Assembly (NCBI GenBank): GCA_029224185.1
Contig: CM055196.1
Coordinates: 18,936,509 to 19,000,508 of the forward strand
From: Karalla daura
Lineage: Eukaryota; Chordata; Actinopteri; Chaetodontiformes; Leiognathidae
Direction of reading: 5' to 3'
Length of the DNA stretch: 64,000 bases
Below are positions 49,501 to 60,718 of the stretch, one piece after another. Under the pieces are notes generated by a model that saw only the letters and a list, made by a program, of their open reading frames with translations, had not been told where the DNA came from and searched no databases. The position numbers and the translations under genes are program-made. Position 1 is the first letter of the stretch. Each line of letters opens with the position of its first letter.

Positions 49501-51659
49501 GTCCTTCCTTTTAATCATGCATTGTGCCACTGCTCTTTACAAGGATAAGATTATCATCAGCAGCTTCATCACTGTCTCATTGTAAATGCTGTCCTAATTG
49601 GACAGCTCTACGTTTTATTGCAAGTTTGATCTTATTTACCATGTTGTGTCCTTCAAGATCTTTTGTGGATGTTTTATTTTTTCTTTTCACCGCTTGACTC
49701 AACTTCTCCAAAAAGTCAAATGTCTTCATTTTTACCCTCGTAGTACTGATTTTAGTCACCAGGTGATGGTAATTATTCTCGGCAACTCTGCAGGACTTCA
49801 GGAGCTGCTCCTTGTAAAATCAAAGCACTCGCAGCGTTTGCGGTATGTTAGTTTGATCCCTGTGGTGTTGAGTGCTCTGAAGTCAATAACTCCGTATTTA
49901 CTCATCGTGCACCAATGAGGCCCTCTAATCCTGTGACTCCGTAAACCAGAGATTTCCTCAGAAATCACAACAGCCATTTATCCGCTAGACAGCCATCCCT
50001 CTCAGTTGTGTTTCTCTGAAACATTTCCAGGTTTTGAATTAAGATTTGAAGATGTGTTTGGTGCAAAGAAAGCTTGAATGGGAGTCCAGCTCTCGCTGCC
50101 TCGGGCAATCATCAGTAATCCACTCCTTTTGTTCTCTTTGACATTGGCAGCATTGACCGAACCTCCCTGCTGTCGGGCCGGGAGGCGCTCCTGATTTCAC
50201 CGCTCCGCTCTCTTGTCTGGTCCTTTGTGGTATTTGACATTTGTGATGGGACATTAATGACTCTATCTGCCTCAGGGGGAGTGTGTAAAAACAGCAGCCT
50301 CGGGCACAAGACGGCCTTAATCGCACACATTAAGTGTTAAAATCTATTGTTTTATAAAGTGGCGTCATCTCCGGTAGATGCTGTGGCATTGGAAACACTC
50401 TTTTCATTTGTTCCTCACACCTCACCTGAACTGGCTCCTAGTTAATGGCGGACAGGCAGATCAGTGGCCAGCCGCAGGGGTCTGAAGTGACCTTTCAAAA
50501 ACCTCCCGGTTTCTAATTTGCACTGTCAAAGCTCCATGTGCCACCATCTGACCTCCACTCTCATTCCCAAACAGCCCCCCAGACAGCATCGCATGGAGGC
50601 ACGTGGAAGTCAGACAAGATGCCTTTGTTGTGTGTGTCTGGCATTATGTAAATAGTGCTTATCCAGTGTTAATTGCCGGCGCTGCTAGGACAAGCATATT
50701 AAACGTGAAGGAAACAATTTACCGCTTTCAAAGTCTCCCCGGGCCCCTGGGAAGAGCGACCTCGGCATTCGGAAGGCATCGCTAATGCCATCTGTTACCT
50801 GCATCAACTCATCTGCATGCTGGAAACTTCACAGGAAACTGGAGATAAATAAATAATCTGCTTCTTTACAACTTCAGTCTTTTGAGTTTTTGCCGTTATT
50901 TCATCTGTCACACAATCATTTCATTCGTGTAGTGATGTGCGATTTGCAGAGGTGGATATTTGTTCAAATTATAGATAAACAGCCAAAAGAGTGTTAACAT
51001 TACCAGCAACATTATTTAAAGTAAACACCCTTCATAGTTAAAAAAACAGCCTGTGGTTTACCTCTGTCTTTTTGTGTCATATTTACAGTAAAAGAGATTA
51101 CAGCTGATGAAAGGTGTTGATTCTTCTGTTACTGCTGAATCAAACAATTTAAATAGTTTCAACCTTCAGCATCTGCTTTCAAGAAATAACAATAAAAGCA
51201 AAAAATGATTAGCACACATGCAAAAAGAGCAACTATAGTTGTAAAATAAAGTATCATAAAATTGTAGGGACATTTGACAGGAGTCATGTTGGTGTTGCTG
51301 TGATGCTCGTAAACCTCAGTCCGATATTGATATCGCAGCTAACGGATTCAGACAAGCAGACAAAGTGAGGGACGAGCAGCTGCTTTATATTTGCATGTTC
51401 AGTTTGTGTTTTGTGTCTTTTTGGTGTTGAAACCGCACCCGCTGGGCAGCCTCATTTGTCGCCGCTCTTTTCCACCGCGCCCTCAGCACATTTGGACGAG
51501 TTCCATGACAGCACCCACTTGATTTTCTTCAGTCAGCATATGGACGGCGCCATTACTCCTTACAACATCTTTTCACGCCAGCCAGGCTGTTTTGCTGATC
51601 TGCACACCACATAGCATTATCCGACCCCCCCATTCCTCCTCCCTCTACCCCACTTCTCG

Positions 51660-52035
51660 CTCTTTTCCCGCACCCCCTCCTCAAACCAATTACCAGTTAT
51701 CACCAAGGAGGAGGCTGCTCATCCATTAGTTATTCACCCACCCCGGTGCCGCTTTTACTCTAATTCGATTTTCTCCCTCCATTTTACATTAAAACTCGCT
51801 TCGAGATGGCAAGATCTTAAAAGTTAAGCATAGAGATTAACCGTGCATCTCTAAATCTATCTAACAAATACACCCTGCATGTACCATTAACCTTGAACAA
51901 GCTGATTAACTTAGCACCCCCTGTCTCCCTCACCAGCCCCAAATCATATTTAAGAATCCGCTGCAGAAATTTCCTTAATCCGGCGTAAAATAAGACGGCA
52001 CAATTATCACACGATCAGGAGTAATCTGTTAGTGA
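51660..52035. promoter_or_regulatory. Candidate conserved non-coding element in intron 1
   Basis: This is a repeat-free stretch without a coding frame, dense in short homeodomain-like words: TTAGTTATTC, CTAATTCGATT, GAGATTAACCG, CATTAACC, GCTGATTAACTTAG and CCTTAATCC. Composition is unlike the neighbouring pyrimidine-rich and microsatellite DNA. The call rests on texture alone, because I have no alignment. Confidence 0.25.
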
Positions 52036-52181
52036 TGAAGATGGAGGGCTGTATTGATTTGATTTCATGGGAAAGTGTTCCTGAGCTGTTGAACGATAAG
52101 GCAAAGTGTGGAAGGAAATCTGATGAAATGTTTACTTAACAGTGTGCAGCACTGTGAGCATGGTATGGTACTGTCAGACTG

Positions 52182-52208
52182 TGTTTGTGTGTGTGTGTGT
52201 GTGTGTGC
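52182..52208. repeat. (GT)n tract
   Basis: A GT run ending in GCGC. Confidence 0.9.
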
Positions 52209-52445
52209 GCTTTGGTTGTGCTTGTAGGCCTGGAGATGCTGTCTCAGGTTTCATCGACAGCGTTTTATTAATACTATGATGACCTACTGCACAGTCATAC
52301 ATAAAAAGCATAAGAAAAAAATCTGAAACCTAAATCACTGAAAATAAATAATTACATTCTACTGTAGATTTTCAATATCACCAGTTTCTTCTTTGCACAG
52401 GTCTCATACAGTATTCAGGATATTTTAAGAAAATCTGTGTGTGTC

Positions 52446-52470
52446 TATCCATCCATCCATCCATCCATTC
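52446..52470. repeat. (ATCC)n tetranucleotide tract
   Basis: About five ATCC units. This motif usually opens the fish 'GGACTGTGGGAGG' repeat, but no other part of that repeat follows here. Confidence 0.88.
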
Positions 52471-53223
52471 AACCAGCGAAGACTGACCTCAGCTCTGCAG
52501 TGATCATCCTCTTGAATATCACTACCAAATGTCATCTGGTTTCATCTTTTTTTCTTCTCTTTTTGCCTTTGGGCTGGAGGTAAAGGTCATTTGACGCCTT
52601 TGCTGTCACTACTATTGTTGATATGTCATTGCCTACGTCGATGACATACTACCCTTGAAAATCCTAAGAAAATACAGATAGCAGTCTGTCAGTCTTCACA
52701 CTGACATTTCTCTGCTGTCTCCTCCTGAGCAGAACATATAGGAAATGAAGCAGTTCATTCATCAGTTTACCGCTCTTCACCTCCTTAGCCGCTTAACACT
52801 CTCTGACATAGACTAAGGGAGAGTTCACTCTGAGACCTCCTCTCCCTTCGTCCTTGTCTGCCGGTTTGCCCTTGCACCGCACGATTACAGCATGAGATTG
52901 GATAATAAAGGTATGTAAAAAGGCAGACCATGAATTTTAGAGCAGAGCGAAAGAGCTGATGCACTTTGAACGAGCTGCGCAGTAAAGGGAGTGCTCGATA
53001 CGAGATTGGTGCTCAGAGGAGAAAATTGGCAGAATTCATCAAATGTTCTGCTGGTATAAAACCTGGCCAGCAACACGTAGGAGCTTGTAATGTGAGGAGG
53101 AACCCAGGGGCCTTGTGTGGTGTGTTTTATGTGGTTGGAGGGGTTAAAGGAGGCCTGTACATTGGTTCATGTGGGGATATTGAGGATTGTCAGATTTCCC
53201 TCGTGACGTTTTCTCTATCACTG

Positions 53224-53225
53224 TC

Positions 53226-53285
<60 letters not shown>

Positions 53286-53287
53286 TC
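53224..53287. repeat. (CT)n microsatellite
   Basis: The run is uninterrupted from about 53232 to 53281. It is homopyrimidine and mirror-symmetric, so able in principle to form triplex DNA. Its Ser-Leu translations are artefacts. Confidence 0.96.
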
Positions 53288-54186
53288 TTTCCTCAGTTTC
53301 ATGTCATTGGAGCGTTGCTGGAGTCACTCAGACAGTAGCTCTGAGTGTCTGGGAGTGATTTATGCAGTCATAAGGGCTGTACTGTGGCGGACCTTGGCCC
53401 GTATTTTATTCTGACACTTATTATTGAAATGAGACATTTGGGTGTAAAGAGGAACCCCGACCGTTTTCTCACTGCGAGGATGAGGTACCAGCCGCTGCTC
53501 ACATCAAAACTCAGCCTTCCCCGCATGTGGAATTACCTCAGGGAGTATTTAATTCCACTTCTCCACTGAATGTTCCCGTTCTCCCTTGCATATAGTTTTT
53601 TATTTATGAAAATGCAAATTGAGTTTCGTGTGTTGAGAGATGGAATCGTGGCACATTGATGTTGTTGTTGTTGGAGCCGCAGTGCAGCGGAGCCTCGGAG
53701 GAGACAGACAGCTGCAGTCAGACAGTCAGACGCTGTCTTCTCCCTGTCCTCGGCTCAGCGGCTGCACAGTCAAACACAATCAACAAGCAGCACTGTTACT
53801 TCTGCCATCCGGGGTCCATGAAGTTTCAATACAGTTCGTTTTCTGCAAAGACAATGGTATGAGTATGAGAGATTCTGAGGCGTCTGGGTGCATAAATCAT
53901 CAGCACAAAATCTTCATTTGGCGTAAATATCTGCTTTAGCGATTAAAAGTCAGTGTTGTGGGCCCGCTTACGTATTCATTTAAGGATGCAATGGAGGAGA
54001 CAAGTGGGGAAACTTGGAAGAGGCTGCAGAAAAATAGCTTGCACCTCCACAACGGGCCGTGTGGCTGCTGTTTTTTTGGCTTATTCAATCAACCATCTGA
54101 GTCTTCAAACAGCTAGAATAACAGCTAGTTAGAATAAAAACCTGCAGCCACATGGCTCTTTATGGAACAGTTTACTCACCCCTGCT

Positions 54187-54290
54187 GTAGATAGATATGA
54201 TACATAGACAGATACAGACAAATAAAACAGATGCGATACTTGGATACAATACAGAGAGATGGATGGTTAGATAAATAGACAGAAGCAAAG
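54187..54290. repeat. Degenerate GATA/GACA-rich stretch
   Basis: GATAGATATGATACATAGACAGATACAGACA and further GATA-, GATG- and GACA-type words make a worn tetranucleotide repeat. Confidence 0.65.
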
Positions 54291-54951
54291 AAGGAAGAAT
54301 TATGAAGAATGGAGAGTAGGTATCACTGTGAATACTGTCAGCAGTTGTGTTGCAGGTCTTTGCTGAGGATATTAGGTGTAGAAACCTGAAGATCCATATT
54401 TAACACAAATGGTTTATCCACACATGCTCTTGTTCTGCCCTGGGCTGGCTGACCTCTCTGTGTTTTAGGAGTGTTAGCAGAGTGGTTTCTAATCTGTCAG
54501 CATTCAGTTGTGATGGTTTCACCTCCTCTCACTCTTCAGACTCTTTTTTTTCTGGGGGTTTGCTGCTGACTGGACCCCAACACTCCAGGGCCACGTTGCC
54601 TTTTTTCCCCAAAAGAGGAGGGAAGGCAAATGTGTAAATTGACGTCCGTGAGTGTCCCACTCCCGAGGCTGGATGACCTACATGTTACAGTCCTTCCATC
54701 TGCCTGCATACACTTAACACCCCACAGGCTGCCACTCACCACCGCGGGTGGCACCACACAGGAGATCCTGACCGTACAGATGTTAAGCACAACACACAAG
54801 GTTACGCATACTGGCTAAGTAAGAGCTGCCACTGCTGCTCTCTCTGCTGCTGCCTTCACTTGTCAATGCAGCTGATGTTCAAAGGACGACCTTGCCTCAC
54901 GCATTTTCAGTTCAAGATTATTTCAAAGCAAAAACATTTCATTAAAGGGGA

Positions 54952-55429
54952 CTGAGAATAGTTAAATGGGTCTATATCCTAGTTCTCTGGTGTCAACATA
55001 GAAGATATGTGACATTGGTTTATTCAGAAATGCCTGCTTTTACAATCCTATTTTTAGGTGTGGGTCAGTCCATTTCTTGACAAATCAGGTGGTATTTCGT
55101 GCTTATCTGGCAACCACACAGGCCCTATGCTGATTGGCTATCTCACATGCCACTCACATTAATGATCATTGATCGACTTAGTGTACATGTAGCAACTTTT
55201 TTCCTGAACTAAGCAGTAACTGGAGTGATACAGCCATCTAGCACATACACATCCAGTTTCATGTGTCTGAGCCAGAGTCAGAAGAGGAATCAGACAATGA
55301 GGAAGATTGCAGCAGACAGTGCAGTGACATTTCCCTGGGAATTGTAAACTGTAAACTCTCACTTATCCCTTCATTGACTCATATTCAACAAAGTCAGGGT
55401 ATTTTTTTTTCATTCTAGGCACTTTCTAA
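54952..55429 (+). mobile_element. TTAAAGGGGACC inverted-repeat element, copy 5
   Basis: The left end is TTAAAGGGGACTGAGAATAG, followed by 'GTGTCAACATAGAAGATATG'. 'TATCTGGCAACCACACAGG' lies near 55106 and 'GAGCCAGAGTCAGAAGAGGA' near 55269. The right end is eroded but recognisable as ATTCTAGGCACTTTCTAA. Block order equals the other long copies. Confidence 0.82.
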
Positions 55430-58400
55430 GATACACAGTGCCACGTACAGGCCATAAAGCAATGCATGCAGTTATTTCAAAGGCACAACACAGCTAATGG
55501 ACTGTTAGAGCCCATTGCCTCAAGCCTCTTCTTGCTCTCCCTGCAGAAGTGCATCAATCATTTCTATCAGTAATCCCCTGCAAGCTGTCGGCAGTGTCTG
55601 TGCCTCCAGCCTCTGAAGGCGTCCCTCAGCAGAAGCAGCGTCAGATGTGGCTGAAGTTGACATCTTTGCAGATAAAGTGGCCCCACTTTACTACCACTGT
55701 CACTACATTCTGCCCTCGGTCCCTGGAGATATTGATGGGAGACAGCGGTCGATGAGACAAAAGCAGTGACGGACGAGACGCTTGAGGAGCCGAGCTTCGT
55801 CGCTACATGTTTGCTCTTTCTTGCTCGCCTTCGTACCTGGAGGACAAACGATAAGATGGGACACAGATGAAAGAACCTCCAGGATTGCCTTTTGCCGGAG
55901 GCGACCAGGGCGCGTGGTTGTGAAAAGCGGCCACTCCTGCTGAAGTTGCATGCGAGCCTGTTTGTTTGCTCGCAGCAGCTCAGAACAGCTTAAAGTGGCG
56001 TGTGATATTTACTGAAGCGGAGACTTAATGCACTCAGCTGCATCGCAAGTCCACAAGTTTTGAATGTCTTTGTTGATATGGGACTGTGCCACAAAGAAAA
56101 ATGAAAGAAGAGAAAAGAGGCTTCATCCTCTCGACACAGTCCACTAAGCTGGTTTACTGCATCTGTGGCGGGAAGGCTGTCGCTCGTCTCCGGGGCTTTT
56201 GGGAATAAAAACACATCCCTCTCTCGGCTCCAGCTGCTACACATCCATGTGCAAAGAGCCGGCAGATGCGACTTGGTCGAGCTCCTCCATCGGGGCACCT
56301 ATTTCCTCCCACCCTCACATTTACCTGATCGTTTCCTGGACCAGTGGTACAGCAAATGATCTCTCATGAATAACCTGTGCTGTTTGGTTCCAGCCCAGCG
56401 CGGTGATTCATGTCGAATCTGTACTTGTGGAGTACTTGCAGAGCTGCAGTGAGCTGCACAAACACTCGCTGCTAAATAATTTGTTGCAAACAGATTTTGT
56501 TTACCAGCATGTGTTTATGAATGAATATGTATTTGCATACTTTGTAGTGCACGCTTGAAGGGGGTCGTGTAACTACATCAAAACATGCGTGATGAAAGTT
56601 TAAGAGGCTCCAACGTGGGATGAAGCCGGGCAACCAATGTGGAAAGAAATAGTGTGTAAAAGTTTTGGCAGGATCAGGGCTGCTAAGGAAGTAAGCCAAT
56701 TGCAAAAATTACTCACGTTACAGTTCTACTTTAAAGTTGCCTTCAGCGTCTCTCGGCATGTGAGCTGAGGATGCAGTTTGCAGAGAGCAAAGCTGTCGCA
56801 AGACATCTTCAGGACTGTGCTGAAGGCAGAGAATATTTGGGAATATATAAGGCGCAGACAGGCTTTCGGAAACCCTTCCCATCTGTCAGAGAGGATTGCA
56901 GCTTCGAACTGAAGCAGTGTGTTTAGCTGGAGAGACATCGGCCAAGGGGACACAGCGAGGATGGCAAAGTCTCTTAATGCAGGAGTTAAGGCTACTTAAT
57001 ATTCCTGTGTTGATTGGGGATTAATAGTTCCATCTGGACCTCATGAAAACTAGAGAGAGGAGGAAAAAAAAACAAAACAAGCACCCCTCCTCTTTGTCCT
57101 GACGTGTTTCCTCTTGTTTCATTATGGTCCTGGAGTGTGGCGAGCAAGGCTTGGAGGAGGAGCCTGGATCGGACAAGCTGTACCAGAGGGAGAGCTGGGA
57201 AATTTGATCATTTTTCTCAGGGATGTCATACGCCATAGGCTGCCTCATTTGTCTGCTCCAACTCCTTTGTTTCCAGCAGGCTCCCTGTTCCAGGATTAGC
57301 CTGCAGAGCGATGGACAAGCAGGGAAATAAAATGGGGAGGTAGAGAGTCAAAGGAACTATAGAAGATAATTATCACAGGTCTCCATGTTTCTTTAATGCA
57401 GTACTTAGCTCTAATGTATGTGGTGCAGTATTTAATACCTGCTGACCGGCCAAAAAGAAAAGACAATGAAAGCGGGTCTGGAGTGCTGAGAGTAGGAGGG
57501 CTGGGAGGGAGTGCTCTGGGGCGTTTTTGTTTTTCCTTCAAATTGCCCTGCAGTTACACAGGAGTGGTGTTGACCCAGTTTATCTCCTTGCTCAGGTGAT
57601 TAATGCAACACCGCTACAAACAAAGGTCACGTCAGGAGGCAGGAGAACAGGGCCATGGTGCAACAAGAGCTGAGGGAGTAACGTATGGCTGCTGTTATGG
57701 CTGAGAGAAATGATTTGGGTGGTTGTTTTGTTGTGTATGGCTCCCCTCGTCTCTAGAGACATTGAGCGGAAACAAAGAAATAGTCAACCCACTCAGAAAA
57801 ACTAATACACACACACTGGAATGGGATCTATGTTGTTGTGTTCTAACCATTATTACTGTATGTTACGTTAATATATATTTTTTAACATCTGTGGCAGGTA
57901 ACAAGGTTAGTCACAAGGTAGAAGTGGCTGAAATTGAACAAATAAATTCAGTGATTCTCCACTGATTTTACCAAGTCAGCTAGAGGTGATAGAAGACATT
58001 TGGAGAATGTTTAGACATCAGAGCAAATTATCTACCTTTACTTTATTTCTGCCTCAGCCAGACAGCATCTCATAGGACGAACACTCAATCCCTGTATGGC
58101 CCCAATGTAAAACATAACTTTTAATGTTCGAGGTGAATTTAAGTTAGGATATAGTAAGGATGTGGAACAGAACTTTGTCTGTTATCATAATTTTATATGG
58201 TAACTTATCCCAGTGTCTAAAGTTCACTTTAACTATCTGTGAGTATAAAGTGATGACATTGTAAATGCTGATAAATGTAAAGTGATGAAAAATGTAGTGA
58301 TGAAAAGTAAAATAAAGCAATGAAATTATAAATGATAATAATTCAGGGATTTGCATTGCTTTGATAATGAATCGCTTTATAAACAGTGAAAAACTGCTCC

Positions 58401-60057
58401 TTTTTGTAAAATCCTGGCTTTGGAGCTGAAAATCTTCAGGAGTGGGATTTACAGTCGACTTGGGAAGACCAGATATTTTAAATGTATAGTCTCAGCAGGG
58501 TCGACACCTTTATCAAAAACACTATAATTGTCTCGCTGAGTCTGACATGGGACTTGTGCTAACAGGTCGTATTGATGTTTTGCTGCTTTTCAAAACGGGT
58601 CGAGTCATTCCTCAAAGTGCACTCTTTCAGGTATCTTTGCAAAGTGTGACAGAAGAAGACAATCTGAAGAAGTGCTGAATATCAGGTCGAAAATAGCAGC
58701 TCTCTCTCTGCAGGAGTTTCCCGGGTGGCGCCTGCATCTTTAATATTCATTTAGAGTCACATGAAACCGTGAACTGCTCATGAATTTAGGTCATTTTGTT
58801 AGAGTCTGGGCAATCTGTCTGTTTTTATTCCTACCACTGTGTTGCATTTTAAAGAGAGTTTGTAATTTGAGCTCTGACACAGTGGTGCTTTTGAATTTTC
58901 CAGTCTCGCTGTGTGTGTGTGTTTTTCCCCCCACAGCTGACGGCTGATGAATACAAATGCTATTTTTGACTTTTATCCTTTAAACTCATTTCAGTTCTCC
59001 ATACGCGCAAAACGCTCCACTCTAAAAACATATTTAAATACAACTGTGAGTGTAATTATGCTGTGTCTATCTTTTCCTTTTTTTTCTTTTTTTTTTACTT
59101 TCTGTGCATATCTAAATTGTAATCTCTGGCTTCAGCATTTATACCAAAGCACGTTCTCTGAGGTATTCCACAGCCAGGACTCCTATTCCAGAGAATGACT
59201 AGTGTTAAATGAAGCAATGATTTTCTTCATATGTGCCAGCTGTAGTGCAAATGGTTTTCAATCTGGCAGAAAATCCAGTTCATTTTGTGAAGATGAGGTT
59301 GAAGATGGACTGAGTGAGCAGAGGCCATTTTGAGCTTTGATCTAGCACTCTGATAATGTTGCCTCAAACTGTGTTTTTCTGTGAATGTTCCCCAAACATT
59401 GTTTATCAAGATTTCTGTTTGATCATCTGTTGAGAAGACACTGAAAAAGTAAAAAATAAAAAAAATATATGAGAAAATGAATGCATTCACCCGGAGCACA
59501 ACCGTCAAGCTGGAGGAGCAATGGGGGAAAGAAAATGTTGTCTCTTTACAGTGTGCTGCCAGTTGAGGTGATATCATCAAGATCGGATGCTGAAGTTTGC
59601 CTGTAAACCGTTAAACCAGTTCAGTGGTTTAAAACACTTGCTGACTTTTAATTTGCTGGTACGCCTCCGCTTGAGACAGACAAGCTCACAAGCCGTCAAC
59701 GCATGAAAGGAAATATTCAAATTTCATTTGACTAAATAAAGGAGGCAACTCAAGAGGTAGAGCTCAATGTGGATGAATCTCCTCCTCAGAGTTGAGACCC
59801 AGACTTTCATCTTTTACCGAGAATAAAAAGAGCAAGAGTTAAAGTGTTATTAGCTGTATCCTCCCTCCTGGCTTGTAGTTTCATGTCACTCAGCCAGAAA
59901 ACTCTGCATAGAGAGATTCGGCTGCATAAAGAAGATGAAGTCTATCTCAACAGTTTTGCTTTGTAACATGTTTCTATAGTGACCATCAGCTGAGAAATAA
60001 AAGCAGAAAAGTATCCAGGTCTCAGATAAGAGTGTAACAGTGTGTTTTCTTCCTCAG

Positions 60058-60311
60058 GTAAATGGGAGGGAGTTGTCCAAGTCCAGCCATGAGGAGACTG
60101 TGGAGGCCTTTCGCGCTGCCAAGGACCCCGTCGTGGTGCAGGTCATCAGGCGGACCCCCAGCGGGCGGCCCCACGGCCCCCCTCAGGAAATCCATGTGGT
60201 TGACGTGTGCACGCAGACCGACATCACCTTTGAACACATCATGGCGCTGGCAAAGCTCCGACCCTCAACCCCTCCCGTGCCTGACGTCTGTCCCTTCCTG
60301 CTCTCCGACAG
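60058..60311 (+). CDS. pdzrn4: pdzrn4 coding exon: C-terminal half of PDZ1 and conserved linker, residues 24-107
   Basis: This internal exon is shared by the short and long isoforms. The acceptor is a pyrimidine tract ending TTTTCTTCCTCAG at 60057, and the donor is AG|GTACGA at 60312. It enters in phase 0 and leaves in phase 2 (84 codons plus 2 nt). The translation opens with VNGRELSKSSHEETVEAF, the last strands and the ligand-groove helix (alpha-B) of a class I-like PDZ domain, followed by the final beta-strand PVVVQVIRRTP. A Pro/Gly-rich linker comes next, then CTQTDITFEHIMALAKL (about residues 74-90), a block strongly conserved in PDZRN3 and PDZRN4. The end, PPVPDVCPFLLSD, matches PDZRN4 better than PDZRN3. 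In the short isoform only this half of PDZ1 is present, so that PDZ fold would be incomplete. Codons are GC-richer than the surrounding intron. Confidence 0.95.
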
Positions 60312-60657
60312 GTACGAACCCCAGGGAGAGAGAGAGAGAGTTGCTAATTTACATCTCTGTCATTTAGAAAATGTGAGTCACCACAGTTATGCAGAGCGGA
60401 GGTCAGGGATTACCTGTGAAGTGCTGGGAGTAACATTACAGTTACAGAACGTTACCAGTACAATGGTAGTATTTGGCCCCAAATTAAGTGTTTTTTTTTA
60501 CCCTCCTAGGTCAGTGTTCATGGCATTATGTTTTTGCTGCTGTTTTGCTATGTTTCTATTAATATTTTTGTCAATTTCCACTGTAGAAAAATGTTTGAGA
60601 GGGCTATGTGAACCATAAACTATTCTCTACATCACAGATGATGAATTATGTGGCATA

Positions 60658-60718
60658 CTAGATAAATAGATAGAAACCTTATTGATCCCTCTGGGATGTT
60701 CCCTTTGGCAAATTCAAA
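60658..60718 (-). mobile_element. Fish LINE 3'-tail-like remnant
   Basis: 'tagataaatagatagaaacc', then 'ttattgatccctctgggatg' and 'caaattca', resembles the (TAGA)n-CTTTATTGATCCC...GGGAAATTCA end common to several fish retroelements, read in reverse. Only about 60 bp remain, so class and orientation are tentative. Confidence 0.5.

Larger units (their letters stand above)
28295..60057 (+). other. pdzrn4: pdzrn4 intron 1 (31.8 kb, phase 0)
   Basis: The intron starts GTGAGG and ends TTCCTCAG. No further coding exon could be recognised inside it. Its longest open frame, 201 codons at 47895-48500, resembles no protein I know. It contains most of the transposon-derived sequence in the window: elements at 29794, 32280, 34954, 36827, 39363, 40528, 41710, 44800, 46222 and 54952, plus numerous CA/TG and CT tracts. 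Between these it is mostly unique-looking sequence with homopurine/homopyrimidine patches (for example 31340-31700 and 53210-53290). Some moderately GC-rich stretches with dense homeodomain-type cores may be enhancers. Confidence 0.85.

Noticed and set aside
53187..53414. Ser-Leu repeat open frames
   Set aside because: They are a translation of the CT microsatellite at 53224-53287, with no protein-like flanks.
60022..60237. Minus-strand open frame over exon 2
   Set aside because: It is the antisense shadow of the GC-rich pdzrn4 coding exon.
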